From the NCBI RefSeq assembly GCF_021729075.1, contig NZ_JAJSAQ010000003.1:62001-126000 (forward strand): DNA of 64,000 nucleotides, in the 5' to 3' direction. The stretch is from Microbulbifer guangxiensis. Its GTDB lineage: Bacteria; Pseudomonadota; Gammaproteobacteria; Pseudomonadales; Cellvibrionaceae. Below the pieces are notes generated by a model, which was given only the letters and a program-made list of their open reading frames with translations, ran no database searches and was not told the DNA's origin. Made by a program: the position numbers and the translations under genes. Positions 42,579 to 50,990 of the stretch are shown here, one piece after another; within the stretch, counting starts at the first letter, position 1, and each line of letters opens with the position of its first letter.

Positions 42579-45131
42579 TTACTGGCATAGCGCAGCCTTT
42601 ACGGCTGCGCTCGCGCTTACACAGACTTGGCTAAATACTGGCAGTGAGAACCACTCTCTGTCCATGCCTTGGGCTATCAGATCCTCGATGTAATAAGATG
42701 CTGAGCGGTTTTCTCCCGCAAGAGCATATATTTGCGCCGCCATGTACTTTATGTTTGTGTTGTTTGGATATTCTTGGATTAGAGCATGTGTGAGCTTGAT
42801 AGCGGGGTCAATTTCTCCGAGATATGCCAACGATAACGCAAAGAACTTTTTCCCTTCTGCGTCGCTGGCGCTCGCGGTAACGTTTTTCAACTTCAGAAAT
42901 GTTTCTTTTGCCGCTTCATGGTCACCTAGCGACAAATAAGTGTCCGCTATGTTTCCGAGGGTTGTCGCGTTGTCAGGCGATATGATTAGCGCTTGATTGT
43001 ATGATTGGAGTGCTTTTTTGTACTTTTTCTGGAAAAAATAAATGGTGCCAAAATTTGTATGCTCATACCATGTTAGTTGCTCAGCTGGTATTTTAAGTAG
43101 AACTTGCTCTCCCTTGAAGTAATCACCTTGCTCAACAAAAATGCTTGCCAGTAGCGACTGCGAACTCCAGTGCTGTGGGTTAAGTGTTATGCATCTCATT
43201 AGTGTATTTATGGACTTTTCGTACTCCCCCTGAATGTACTGGTTTATACCCAATAAGTAGAGGCTTTCGGGAGTAGGGTTAATTACGGAAGCATCTTTCG
43301 CAATTTGAAGGCTTTCCTTGTGGTCTCCCTTTCTGTACAAAAGCCGAGCGTATTCTGTCAGTAAGGATGCAGATGGAAAGTCTAGAGCCTGAAGGTCTGC
43401 AATCATTCTGTCTAGACCTTCTGGGTTTTCTTGCTGGCTTTTTAGCAGGAACTCTAGCTCTAGAATCAGTGCTTGATCGACGTTGTGTGCTTTCGCCCTT
43501 TCAAGGTTTACCAAGCCTTTAGTAATAAAGTCTAGGTTGTTATTCGCGATATATAGGTTGATGGCAAGCCACGTAACTGCTCTGTAGAGGTTTGGGTGGG
43601 TTGGGTACTTATTGAGTAGTCTTACAAGGCTGGCCTCATCCGATGCGAACGAATTTTTATTCTCTATTCGAGAAGCAATAGCAAGGTAGGTATCGTAATC
43701 GTCTTTCTGCATAGGAGGGGGGAGCGTTTCTTTACGGTATTTCTCAGTAAAAAGCTCCCGCGCAGCGCTTGATATTCGATAGGACGATTCCGGTCTCTTG
43801 AGTGGGAGAATAGTGAATCCGACTTGATTGATTATTTTTTCATTAGTTGGGTTTATCAATTCTATGTTGATGTCACAGCGTTGCTGTGCGCAATCAAGTT
43901 TCGCGGAAATAGCACCAGTAGCCCCTTTATCCCTGAGGGCGCTGAGCTGTGTTTCGAGGGGTGAAGCTTTCTCTGGTTCATAAGCAACAAGTGCTGAGGT
44001 CTTTAAATTCAATGTTGAACCGATTAGTGCCTGCTTAACCATTGTTTTCGTAAGAGATTTGAGTTCCTGGCCTCCCCGGATCTCACCTTCGATCTGTACC
44101 GGTAGCACAGCGATATATTGCGGCTCTAATTTTGTAATTTCCTTCCAACCCCAGTAGCCGGCGCTGCCGAGTACGGCCAGGCCGGCCAGTGTGGCCAGCA
44201 GACGCTTGCGTTTGTTGGGTGGTTTGCGCAGCAGGCGGGTGACGGTTTCGGAGTAGTCGCCGGTGATGGTGTTGGAGCCTTCGGTGCGCAAAAAGCCCAG
44301 GGCTTCGGCCACCTGTTCGGCGGTTTCCGGGCGCTGCTCCGGGTTCTTGGCCAGTAACCGGTCCAGCAGGGCGGCGAAGGGTTCCGGTAGTTCCGGGTTG
44401 GCCTGTTGCGGCGGCATATGTGGGTCATGCACCACGCGCTGGGCCAGGGCCATGGGGCCGTTTTCGCCCTTGTCGCCTTGATCAAACGGGCGGCTGCCGC
44501 ACAGCAGTTCGTAGGCGATGGTGCCGAGGCTGAACAGGTCGCTGCGCGGGCACAGTGGGTAGCCCTGCAGCTGCTCCGGCGACATGACCTCGACGGTGCC
44601 GGCGACGTGATCCTCGCGGGTGATGCTCTCGCTGGCCTGCAGGGATTTGGCGATGCCGAAGTCGGTGATCTTGGCAGTAAAGCCGTCGGCGCCGCCGCGG
44701 GCGATGAGGATATTGTCCGGCTTCAGGTCGCGGTGGATGATGCCAAGCGAGTGCGCCTCGGTGAGGCCGTGGCAGAGCTGGATCAGCAGGCTGAGCTTGT
44801 CCCGTAGGGTGGGGCTGGCCTCGCGCATCCACTGCTTGAGAGTGGTGCCCTCGACGTATTCCATCACCAGGGCGATGCCGTCGCGCTCTTCCAGCACATC
44901 GTACAGCTGCACGATATTGGAGTGGTTCAGGCGGGCGAGCAGCTGCGCCTCGGACTGGATGCGCGCGCGGGCGGTGGCGCTGGTGGCGTCGTCGCGCAGC
45001 TTCTTGATGGCCACCGGGCGGTGCAGTTTGGTGTCATTGGCCAGGTAAACCACGCCCATACCGCCTGCGCCCAGCGTGCGCTCGATGCGGTAGCGGCCAA
45101 GCTGTTTTTGTTCGGGTTCGGCGATTTCCAT
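42579..45131 (-). CDS. Transmembrane Ser/Thr protein kinase with TPR region
   Basis: An 850-residue PknB-type kinase. The kinase domain (about 12-275) has the glycine loop LGAGGMGVVYL, K43 (AIKKL), HRDLKPDN with D135 and DFG at 157-159, so it should be active. One membrane helix is at about 311-329 (LLATLAGLAVLGSAGYWGW). The rest is extracytoplasmic, with a small alpha/beta domain (IAVLPVQIEGEI) and TPR-like repeats (SLYLLGINQYIQGEYEKSINTLMRC, NFGTIYFFQKKYKKALQSYNQAL). The DNA for residues beyond about 330 (below about 44140) is far more AT-rich than the kinase half, suggesting a recombined or acquired C-terminus. A paralogue follows upstream. Confidence 0.9.
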   Translation of the reverse strand: MEIAEPEQKQLGRYRIERTLGAGGMGVVYLANDTKLHRPVAIKKLRDDATSATARARIQSEAQLLARLNHSNIVQLYDVLEERDGIALVMEYVEGTTLKQWMREASPTLRDKLSLLIQLCHGLTEAHSLGIIHRDLKPDNILIARGGADGFTAKITDFGIAKSLQASESITREDHVAGTVEVMSPEQLQGYPLCPRSDLFSLGTIAYELLCGSRPFDQGDKGENGPMALAQRVVHDPHMPPQQANPELPEPFAALLDRLLAKNPEQRPETAEQVAEALGFLRTEGSNTITGDYSETVTRLLRKPPNKRKRLLATLAGLAVLGSAGYWGWKEITKLEPQYIAVLPVQIEGEIRGGQELKSLTKTMVKQALIGSTLNLKTSALVAYEPEKASPLETQLSALRDKGATGAISAKLDCAQQRCDINIELINPTNEKIINQVGFTILPLKRPESSYRISSAARELFTEKYRKETLPPPMQKDDYDTYLAIASRIENKNSFASDEASLVRLLNKYPTHPNLYRAVTWLAINLYIANNNLDFITKGLVNLERAKAHNVDQALILELEFLLKSQQENPEGLDRMIADLQALDFPSASLLTEYARLLYRKGDHKESLQIAKDASVINPTPESLYLLGINQYIQGEYEKSINTLMRCITLNPQHWSSQSLLASIFVEQGDYFKGEQVLLKIPAEQLTWYEHTNFGTIYFFQKKYKKALQSYNQALIISPDNATTLGNIADTYLSLGDHEAAKETFLKLKNVTASASDAEGKKFFALSLAYLGEIDPAIKLTHALIQEYPNNTNIKYMAAQIYALAGENRSASYYIEDLIAQGMDREWFSLPVFSQVCVSASAAVKAALCQ

Positions 45132-45258
45132 GACGGTTTATTCTTGTGGCCAGCCTGTATTCGGGTGCTCCCGTCTTCCCTGAGAGAGCAGGCGCCAGTT
45201 TACCGGTTTTGCGCCGCGGCGACTAATTCCGCGCAGTGATGCCCGGTATAAGTGAGCC

Positions 45259-47877
45259 TCAGCCCTCGCCGGTGCCGGCCGCTGCAGTACGTGCCACCCG
45301 GTTACCACTGCACAGATCCGGGTAATCGCGGCGCAGGTCGGCGAACTGCTCCTGCTCGCACACCGGTGCAAAAGGCGCGGTCCCGAACCAGATTGGCGAT
45401 AGCCCCAGGTCCAGTGTCTTGCGCAGGTGCGCCTTGGCCGAGTACAGGTCGCCGGTGGTGACGTACACCTGCGCGCGGGCGAAGTTCACGTAGATATCGT
45501 CCGGGGCATCGCGGCCGATGCGGATCAGTTTTTCGATTGCCGGCGCGGACTCACCCAGTTCGGCATGGGCGCGGGCCTGCATCAGCAGTCCTTCCCAGTC
45601 GTCGCGCCCGTCCACCACGGACAGAGCCTGTTCGGCAAACTTTCGCGCGCGCTCAGGTTTCTGCTGTGCGTTTGCGATTTCGGCGCGGTAGAGCAGGGTT
45701 TCCGCATCTCCCGGCGACCACTGTGATTGTTTGGCGAAGCACTGGTCTGCGCGCTCGAACTGGCGCTCGATGTAGTGGGCCAGGCAGAGGTTGTACAGAT
45801 CCATCGGCCCCATGTTGTCGAGGCCCAGGCTACCCAGCAGCCGCAGGGTTTCCTGTGGGTTGCCCGAGTCCAGTTCGTTGGCGGCCAGCAGGGAGAGGGC
45901 GTCGATATTGTTTTCGCTCATGGTCAGGGCCTGCAGCAGCAGCGGCCTGGCGGCCTCCATCTGACCGCCGGCACTGAGCGCCATGGCTTTCTGCACCATA
46001 TGGGTGTAGCTGCGGCGCAGAGTCAGTGCGCGGTCGGCGTTGGCCAGCGCCTCTTCGTAATCCCCCAGGTGCTGGTGGGCGGCGGCCTTGAGGAAGTGGT
46101 AGTTGGCCCGATCCGGCAGGATCAGCTTCAGGCGTTCCAGCAGTTGCTCCGCTGTGGCCCGGTCTTCGCGGTAGACGGCGAGGCGCAAGCGTGCGCTGAG
46201 CAGGTCCGGGTGGTCGGTGATTGTTGGTGGCGCGCGGTCGATAAATTTTTCCAGCCGCTCGGTGGCCGCCAGGTCGCGGCTGTTGTAACGCTGGTCGATA
46301 GCCAGCTCGGCGAACATCCGGTACAGCGGGGTGAAAGCGGGTGCGCGCTGCTGCAGTTGCTCCAGTTCGTCCAGGTATTGCGGCACATGGGCGTCGTCAT
46401 CACGCAGCTCGAACACGCGCAGGTAGCGCTCGTAATCGGCGTCGCTCAGGTCAAATGCCACAGTGCTGGAGCGCGTCGCGTGGGCCGGCAGCAGCTTGTT
46501 CATCTGCTGCAGTATGCGCGCGCGGCTCTCGGTGCTCTCGTCCACGGCCAGGAGAGTGCTGCGGCTGGCGACCACCGCCAGGCTGTCGGCATCGATCAGT
46601 TCCAGCGCGGTTTCGCACTGCTCGATATTACAGCTCAGGGAAGGGTGCAGCAGCAGGTCGGCGTTCAGCGCCTCGGCCTGGTCCCGCAGTGATTTGCCGG
46701 CCAGCTGCTGGGATTCGGAATAGGGCACCAGCAGCAGGCCCTCGCGGTTGGAGAGATCCTGCTTCAGTGCGCTCAGGACGTTGTTGCCTAGCTGCCGTGT
46801 CTCGCGGCTTTTCAGGCTGTTTTCTGCCGGGGCAACGATGGCGATGTACTGCCCGGATGTTTCCGGTTTGGCCTGGCTGAGCAGCAGTGTGCCTGCCACG
46901 ATTGAGCTCGCCACCGCGGCGATGCCGCCCCCCGCGAGCCATCGGCGCAGGCTGCCAAAGCGTTGCCGCCGCTGGTGAAAGGCTTCAGCGGTGACGGTCG
47001 CGGTCAGGCTGGCGGTGCTCTCACCGACATCCCCGGCCAGCTGTTGCAGGATATTACCCAGCTCTTCGGCCACGGCGCTGGCATGCAGCGGGCGTTTATC
47101 CGGTTCCTTGGCCAAGAGCCGGTCGAGCAAATGGCTCAGCGCCGGCGGCAGGTCCGGGTTCAGTTTGCAGGCGGATGGGTGCTCGCTGTTGACGATACGA
47201 TCGACAATCACGAACGGGCTTTCATGGTCGCCAAACGGGTTCTGGCCACACAGCAGGCGGTAGGCGAGTACCCCCAGGGCAAACAGGTCGCAGCGGTTGT
47301 CCAGCGGCTTGCCCAGTGCCTGCTCTGGTGACATGGCGCCCCAGCTGCCGGCGATATGCTGCTCGCGGGTCAGGTCGCTGTGTTGGCGCCAGTTTTTGGC
47401 AATGCCGAAGTCAGTGATCTTGGCGGTGCCGTTCTCGTCCACCAGGATGTTGTCTGCCTTCAGGTCGCGGTGGATGATGCCGGCGCTGTGGGCGCGGGCG
47501 AGGCCGTGGCAGATCTGTTTTAACAGCGCCACGCGCTGGCGCAGGCTGGGGGTGCGTTCACGCTGCCACTGGTTCAGGGTGCAGCCGTCGACGAACTCCA
47601 TCACCAGCGCCAGGTTGTCCCCGTCTTCCGTCTCTTCTTCGACGACGTCATAGATCTGGACGATGTTCGGGTGGTTGAGCTGGGCCAGTAACAGCGCTTC
47701 CTGGCGGATGCGCTGTGGAGCGTTAGCGCTGGTGGGGTTTTCCTGCAGGCACTTGACGGCCACCTGGCGATGCAGGCGCTCGTCGGTGGCCAGGTAGACC
47801 ACGCCCATGCCGCCAGCGCCGAGGCGCGCGGTGACCCTGTAACGGCCGATGTAAAACGGTTGTTGCTCTGACGTCAT
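45259..47877 (-). CDS. Transmembrane Ser/Thr protein kinase with TPR region (paralogue)
   Basis: An 872-residue paralogue with the same layout. The kinase domain has GRYRVTARLGAGGMGVVYLA, K42 (VAVKCL), HRDLKADN with D138 and DFG at 156-158. A membrane helix is near residue 320 (LAGGGIAAVASSIVAGTLLL), followed by an alpha/beta domain (YIAIVAPAENSLKSRE) and many TPR-like helices (NYHFLKAAAHQHLGDYEEALANADRAL). Composition is GC-rich throughout, unlike its neighbour. The extracytoplasmic TPRs probably sense or bind a protein or envelope component; the ligand is unknown. The FHA regulator 92 bases upstream is a likely partner. Confidence 0.9.
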   Translation of the reverse strand: MTSEQQPFYIGRYRVTARLGAGGMGVVYLATDERLHRQVAVKCLQENPTSANAPQRIRQEALLLAQLNHPNIVQIYDVVEEETEDGDNLALVMEFVDGCTLNQWQRERTPSLRQRVALLKQICHGLARAHSAGIIHRDLKADNILVDENGTAKITDFGIAKNWRQHSDLTREQHIAGSWGAMSPEQALGKPLDNRCDLFALGVLAYRLLCGQNPFGDHESPFVIVDRIVNSEHPSACKLNPDLPPALSHLLDRLLAKEPDKRPLHASAVAEELGNILQQLAGDVGESTASLTATVTAEAFHQRRQRFGSLRRWLAGGGIAAVASSIVAGTLLLSQAKPETSGQYIAIVAPAENSLKSRETRQLGNNVLSALKQDLSNREGLLLVPYSESQQLAGKSLRDQAEALNADLLLHPSLSCNIEQCETALELIDADSLAVVASRSTLLAVDESTESRARILQQMNKLLPAHATRSSTVAFDLSDADYERYLRVFELRDDDAHVPQYLDELEQLQQRAPAFTPLYRMFAELAIDQRYNSRDLAATERLEKFIDRAPPTITDHPDLLSARLRLAVYREDRATAEQLLERLKLILPDRANYHFLKAAAHQHLGDYEEALANADRALTLRRSYTHMVQKAMALSAGGQMEAARPLLLQALTMSENNIDALSLLAANELDSGNPQETLRLLGSLGLDNMGPMDLYNLCLAHYIERQFERADQCFAKQSQWSPGDAETLLYRAEIANAQQKPERARKFAEQALSVVDGRDDWEGLLMQARAHAELGESAPAIEKLIRIGRDAPDDIYVNFARAQVYVTTGDLYSAKAHLRKTLDLGLSPIWFGTAPFAPVCEQEQFADLRRDYPDLCSGNRVARTAAAGTGEG

Positions 47878-47969
47878 GGTCTGGCTGAGTAGCCCTTAAT
47901 TTTGCTCTGCCATCCCTGGCCATGATGTTGTTCTTTTTCCGGATCCCCGCTGCCGGATGCTTCCGCGTT

Positions 47970-48953
47970 TTATATGGCGGGCTCGTTGATCTCTGCTGTA
48001 CTCGCCTCGAGGTTGGACCCTTTGTAGATTTCCAGCTGTCTGCAGCCGAGACGCATTTCCCAGGTGCGCCGCTCCACCAGATTGGAGGTGTCGATGGAAT
48101 CCGGCAGTGCCTCACCGATCTGCTTGCGTGCCCGGAACAGCTGTGTGTTCAGGTGATTGACGGTGATCCCCAGCTCGCGGGTGGCGACCTGGATGGGCAC
48201 CCAGCCCTGGGCATCCGGATCTGCGCCGCTTTCCATGTCGCGGATGCGCGCCCGTGCGAGGTACAGCAGCAGGTAGTTATGGCTGCGTGCCGGCAGGTCG
48301 ACATCAATGTCTTCGCGGGCGACCCTCAGCTGTACGTGTTCCTCGTGGTGGCTGACGGCGAAGCGCAGGTTGAACGCAGCGATGGTGAGCTGCTGCAGGG
48401 CCACTTCACTGGTGGCCCCCTCGTTGTCGGCCAGGAACAGCTGCCAGCTGTGGGGGCCGCAGTCGAGCCGCTGGCCATGCTTGACGGGGCGGGCGTGCTC
48501 CCCGGTGCCGTCGTGGCCGGTAAGCTCGAACAACCACTGGCCTGAGACCGGGTTGAAGTGCAGGCTGGCGACGGGGTCCTCCTCATCCGGCAGCAGGTGG
48601 TATTGCTCCAGTTCCTGGGCGTCGCCGGTATTGAGGTCGATCAGCAGGTTGGTCGGTGCATCGAGGTTTTCCACCACCCAGGCCGGGTTGGTGGCGCGGC
48701 CAAAAGCCAGTTTGTCGCCGAGCTGCAATTGGTAGTTGCGTGCGGGGATGAGGGGCTGGCCATTCAGCCAGGTGCCGTTGCGGCTCAGGTCGCGGACATT
48801 CCAGTGGGTGCCGGTCCATTGGATGGCGGCGTGAATACCGGAAATCTCCGCGCTGGCAATGCGGGTGTCGGCAGCGCCCTGACGGCGGCCGATGGTGTGA
48901 TGTGCCAGCAGGTAGACGGACTGCTCCGTGTCCGGATGCTGTAAACAGGCCAT
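47970..48953 (-). CDS. FHA-domain protein with C-terminal winged-helix-like region
   Basis: A 327-residue soluble protein. The FHA domain (about 15-90) has YLLAHHTIGRRQG, SGIHAAIQW and VRDLSRNGTWLNGQPL, matching the phosphothreonine-binding loops. The C-terminal part (about 205-310) contains NYLLLYLARARIRD and GWVPIQVATRELGITVNHLNTQLFRARKQIGEAL, like the DNA-binding domain of FHA-linked regulators. It is the first gene of a minus-strand run with the two kinases and may be their substrate, turning kinase signals into transcription; this is inference. Confidence 0.8.
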   Translation of the reverse strand: MACLQHPDTEQSVYLLAHHTIGRRQGAADTRIASAEISGIHAAIQWTGTHWNVRDLSRNGTWLNGQPLIPARNYQLQLGDKLAFGRATNPAWVVENLDAPTNLLIDLNTGDAQELEQYHLLPDEEDPVASLHFNPVSGQWLFELTGHDGTGEHARPVKHGQRLDCGPHSWQLFLADNEGATSEVALQQLTIAAFNLRFAVSHHEEHVQLRVAREDIDVDLPARSHNYLLLYLARARIRDMESGADPDAQGWVPIQVATRELGITVNHLNTQLFRARKQIGEALPDSIDTSNLVERRTWEMRLGCRQLEIYKGSNLEASTAEINEPAI

Positions 48954-49418
48954 GTGGTGATCCCCTCGCCCTGCCTTCTTCTTAAACCTTGCCAGCCATG
49001 CGGCAGGTTCTTGTTGTTGGCGAATTCCATGCTCACTGGGCAGCGCAGGGGTGCCGGTTCCGGGCCATGAAACGGCGGGAACCCTAATAGCCGGAGTGCG
49101 TCGGAAGCGCCAGGGCGCTGGCCGGCCTGTTTGTCTGCGCGCTCGGTTCCCTTACTGGCTGATGCCGGGAACTCTTCCACTTATTGTGTTTTTAATTTTT
49201 TTCTTGTTGTGTGTGGTGCGCGTCTGTTGCCCTGATTGGCGGTCGCGGTTTACGACCGGAAACCGCCCAGTGTTGTTGGCCCTTTTATACCGGACTCTAA
49301 GGGGAATGCAACGATTGCATAAATTATTCGGCCAGATCGCCGGAAGCTTGCACCAAGTGGCAAATTATCCCGGGAATTATTCGGCTGTGTCGCGAGAGGG
49401 CAAGGGAATCTGCGCCGC
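48954..49418. other. Intergenic region between FHA and ectR genes
   Basis: No gene is supported; a plus-strand frame at 49051-49449 has a hydrophobic stretch but no family features and runs into ectR. A T-rich run lies at 49185-49210 and the inverted repeat GCGGTTT/AAACCGC at 49245-49266. The FHA promoter is presumably here. Confidence 0.35.
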
Positions 49419-50147
49419 TCAGCGCCCGCCCTCTTCGTGGTCGTCATGATCCCCGCGGTCTTCATGGCCCTCATGTGCTTCCGGATGTTGCCGGCTCACC
49501 TTCCTGGTCAGGTCTCCCACGTCGAGCACCGGCGAGGCATCGATGTGCTCGGCATCCATCATCAGTGCCACACGCTGCAGGGAGGAAATGATCATGGACT
49601 GCTCCCAGTCGCGCAGGTCGCGGAATTGACGCACGAAGTGCTCCTGCAGGGGGGTCGGGGCGTCCCGGATAAAGTCCATGCCTTTTTCAGTGAGATAGGC
49701 GTGCACCTTGCGCTTGTCCTCGGAGGAGCGCTCCCGATAGACGAGGCCGCGTTTCTCCAGGCGGTCGAGGATGGTGGTGACTGTCGCCTGGCTGAGACTG
49801 ATCTCTTTCGCCAGGGCACCGATGGTGACCTGGCCCTTTTCACGGATCGCCTGCAGCAGCAACAGCTGTGGCGCGGTGAGGCCGGCTGTCTTGACCAGCT
49901 GCTTGGAGTGCAGGTCGGTGGCCCGGATCAGGCGCCGGAGGGTGATCAGTACTTCTTCAATCTTGTCCATCAGTAGCAGGCTCTGCAGTTCGCGGCGGGA
50001 GAGGTGCCTGTGCGCGACTTTATGTCCTGCCCGGTGATTGTCAAATGTTGTTTGCGCGGCTGATTCCCTTCGGCGCGCAACACCGCTGGCGGCGCCCGGG
50101 GCGTCCGTCTCAGTGCGGGGTTTGCGTGCTTTTTGATCAACTTGCAT
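49419..50147 (-). CDS. ectR: MarR-family regulator of the ectoine operon (EctR-like)
   Basis: A winged-helix regulator, 242 residues from ATG 50147; a start at ATG 49970 (MDKIEEVL) would give the conserved core only. The MarR domain has APQLLLLQAI, the recognition helix region ALAKEISLSQATVTTILDRLEKRGLV and the wing RSSEDKRKVHAYLTEKG. It is divergent from ectABC, the place of EctR1 in other halophiles, where it represses ect transcription. The C-terminus is unusual: HPEAHEGHEDRGDHDDHEE is rich in His and Asp and could bind metal. An inverted repeat fitting a MarR operator lies in the shared promoter region. Confidence 0.82.
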   Translation of the reverse strand: MQVDQKARKPRTETDAPGAASGVARRRESAAQTTFDNHRAGHKVAHRHLSRRELQSLLLMDKIEEVLITLRRLIRATDLHSKQLVKTAGLTAPQLLLLQAIREKGQVTIGALAKEISLSQATVTTILDRLEKRGLVYRERSSEDKRKVHAYLTEKGMDFIRDAPTPLQEHFVRQFRDLRDWEQSMIISSLQRVALMMDAEHIDASPVLDVGDLTRKVSRQHPEAHEGHEDRGDHDDHEEGGR

Positions 50148-50194
50148 GGGGTTTGGCCTTGCGTCGTGGCGTTTGTTTAGAGTACTATGCAAAA

Positions 50195-50247
50195 AATTGT
50201 TTAGAGCAGTAAACAATTATCTTCATTAAAGGTCAAATTTGACCTTT
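50195..50247. promoter_or_regulatory. Candidate EctR operator and second palindrome in the ect promoter region
   Basis: AATTGTTTA-GAGCAG-TAAACAATT at 50195-50218 is a perfect 9-bp inverted repeat of the size and AT content of MarR operators. AAAGGTCAAATTTGACCTTT at 50228-50247 is a perfect 20-base palindrome followed by Ts. A third, CGTTTAAACG, is at 50276-50285. All lie between divergent ectR and ectA; binding by EctR is inferred. Confidence 0.6.
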
Positions 50248-50318
50248 TTTGTTTAAGGTGAGGTGCGAAAGCCCTCGTTTAAACGCACTCTAACCATTTG
50301 ACGACTAAAGGTATTGAT

Positions 50319-50921
50319 TTGAGCGCCACAAGCGTTGCCAATCCGCAGAGCGGAAGCTCGGACAGCAAGACTGACGAGTCTCCCGAAGAAAAGGTCACCG
50401 CGCGGCAGGGTTCCGCCGGCAAGAAGGAAGCCCTGCTGCGCCAACCGGTCAGTGAGGACGGTGCCGACGTGCATCGCCTGATCAACCGTTGCCCGCCCCT
50501 GGATGAGAACTCCATCTACTGCAACCTGTTGCAGGCCAGCCATTTCGCCGATACCAGCGTCGCCGCTGAAGTGGACGGCAAGCTCGGCGGTTTCGTCTCC
50601 GGTTACCTGGTCCCACAGCGCCCTGACACCCTGTTCGTATGGCAGGTGGCGGTGGCAGAGGAAGGCCGCGGCATGGGCCTCGCCGGTCGCATGATCCGCG
50701 ACATCCTCTCCCGCCCGGGCTGTGCGCAGGTGCGCTACCTGGAGACGACGATCACGCCCGACAACGAAGCCTCCTGGGCCCTGTTCCGCGGTCTCGCCCG
50801 CAAGCTGGGCACCGAATGCAAGGAATCGGTGATGTTCGACCGCGAGCGTCACTTCAAGGGTGCCCACGACAGCGAGATGCTGCTGCGTATCGGCCCCTTC
50901 GATGTAGAGGCCCAGTGCTGA
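50319..50921 (+). CDS. ectA: L-2,4-diaminobutyrate acetyltransferase
   Basis: A GNAT-fold enzyme of about 200 residues acetylating diaminobutyrate, the second step of ectoine synthesis. PVSEDGADVHRLINRCPPLDENSIYCNLLQASHFADT and the acetyl-CoA motif VAVAEEGRGMGLAGRM are typical (shown in part; see 50450-50700). TTG 50319 is chosen because AAAGGT lies upstream; another TTG at 50298 lacks a ribosome site. The first 45 residues are polar and poorly conserved. ectB follows after 69 bases. Confidence 0.94.
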   Translation: MSATSVANPQSGSSDSKTDESPEEKVTARQGSAGKKEALLRQPVSEDGADVHRLINRCPPLDENSIYCNLLQASHFADTSVAAEVDGKLGGFVSGYLVPQRPDTLFVWQVAVAEEGRGMGLAGRMIRDILSRPGCAQVRYLETTITPDNEASWALFRGLARKLGTECKESVMFDRERHFKGAHDSEMLLRIGPFDVEAQC

Positions 50922-50990
50922 GGCGATTGACGCACTCCCCATTTCTTAACTTTTTGCGAACTGACAATTAACCAACCAAAGGTTGCCAAC

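Noticed and set aside
42114-48953. Type VI secretion cluster
   Set aside because: Kinases and FHA proteins recall T6SS regulation, but no tss, hcp, vgrG or clpV gene is present.
49051-49449. 132-codon gene with a hydrophobic segment
   Set aside because: No ribosome site, runs into ectR on the other strand, and the hydrophobic stretch comes from a T-rich intergenic run.
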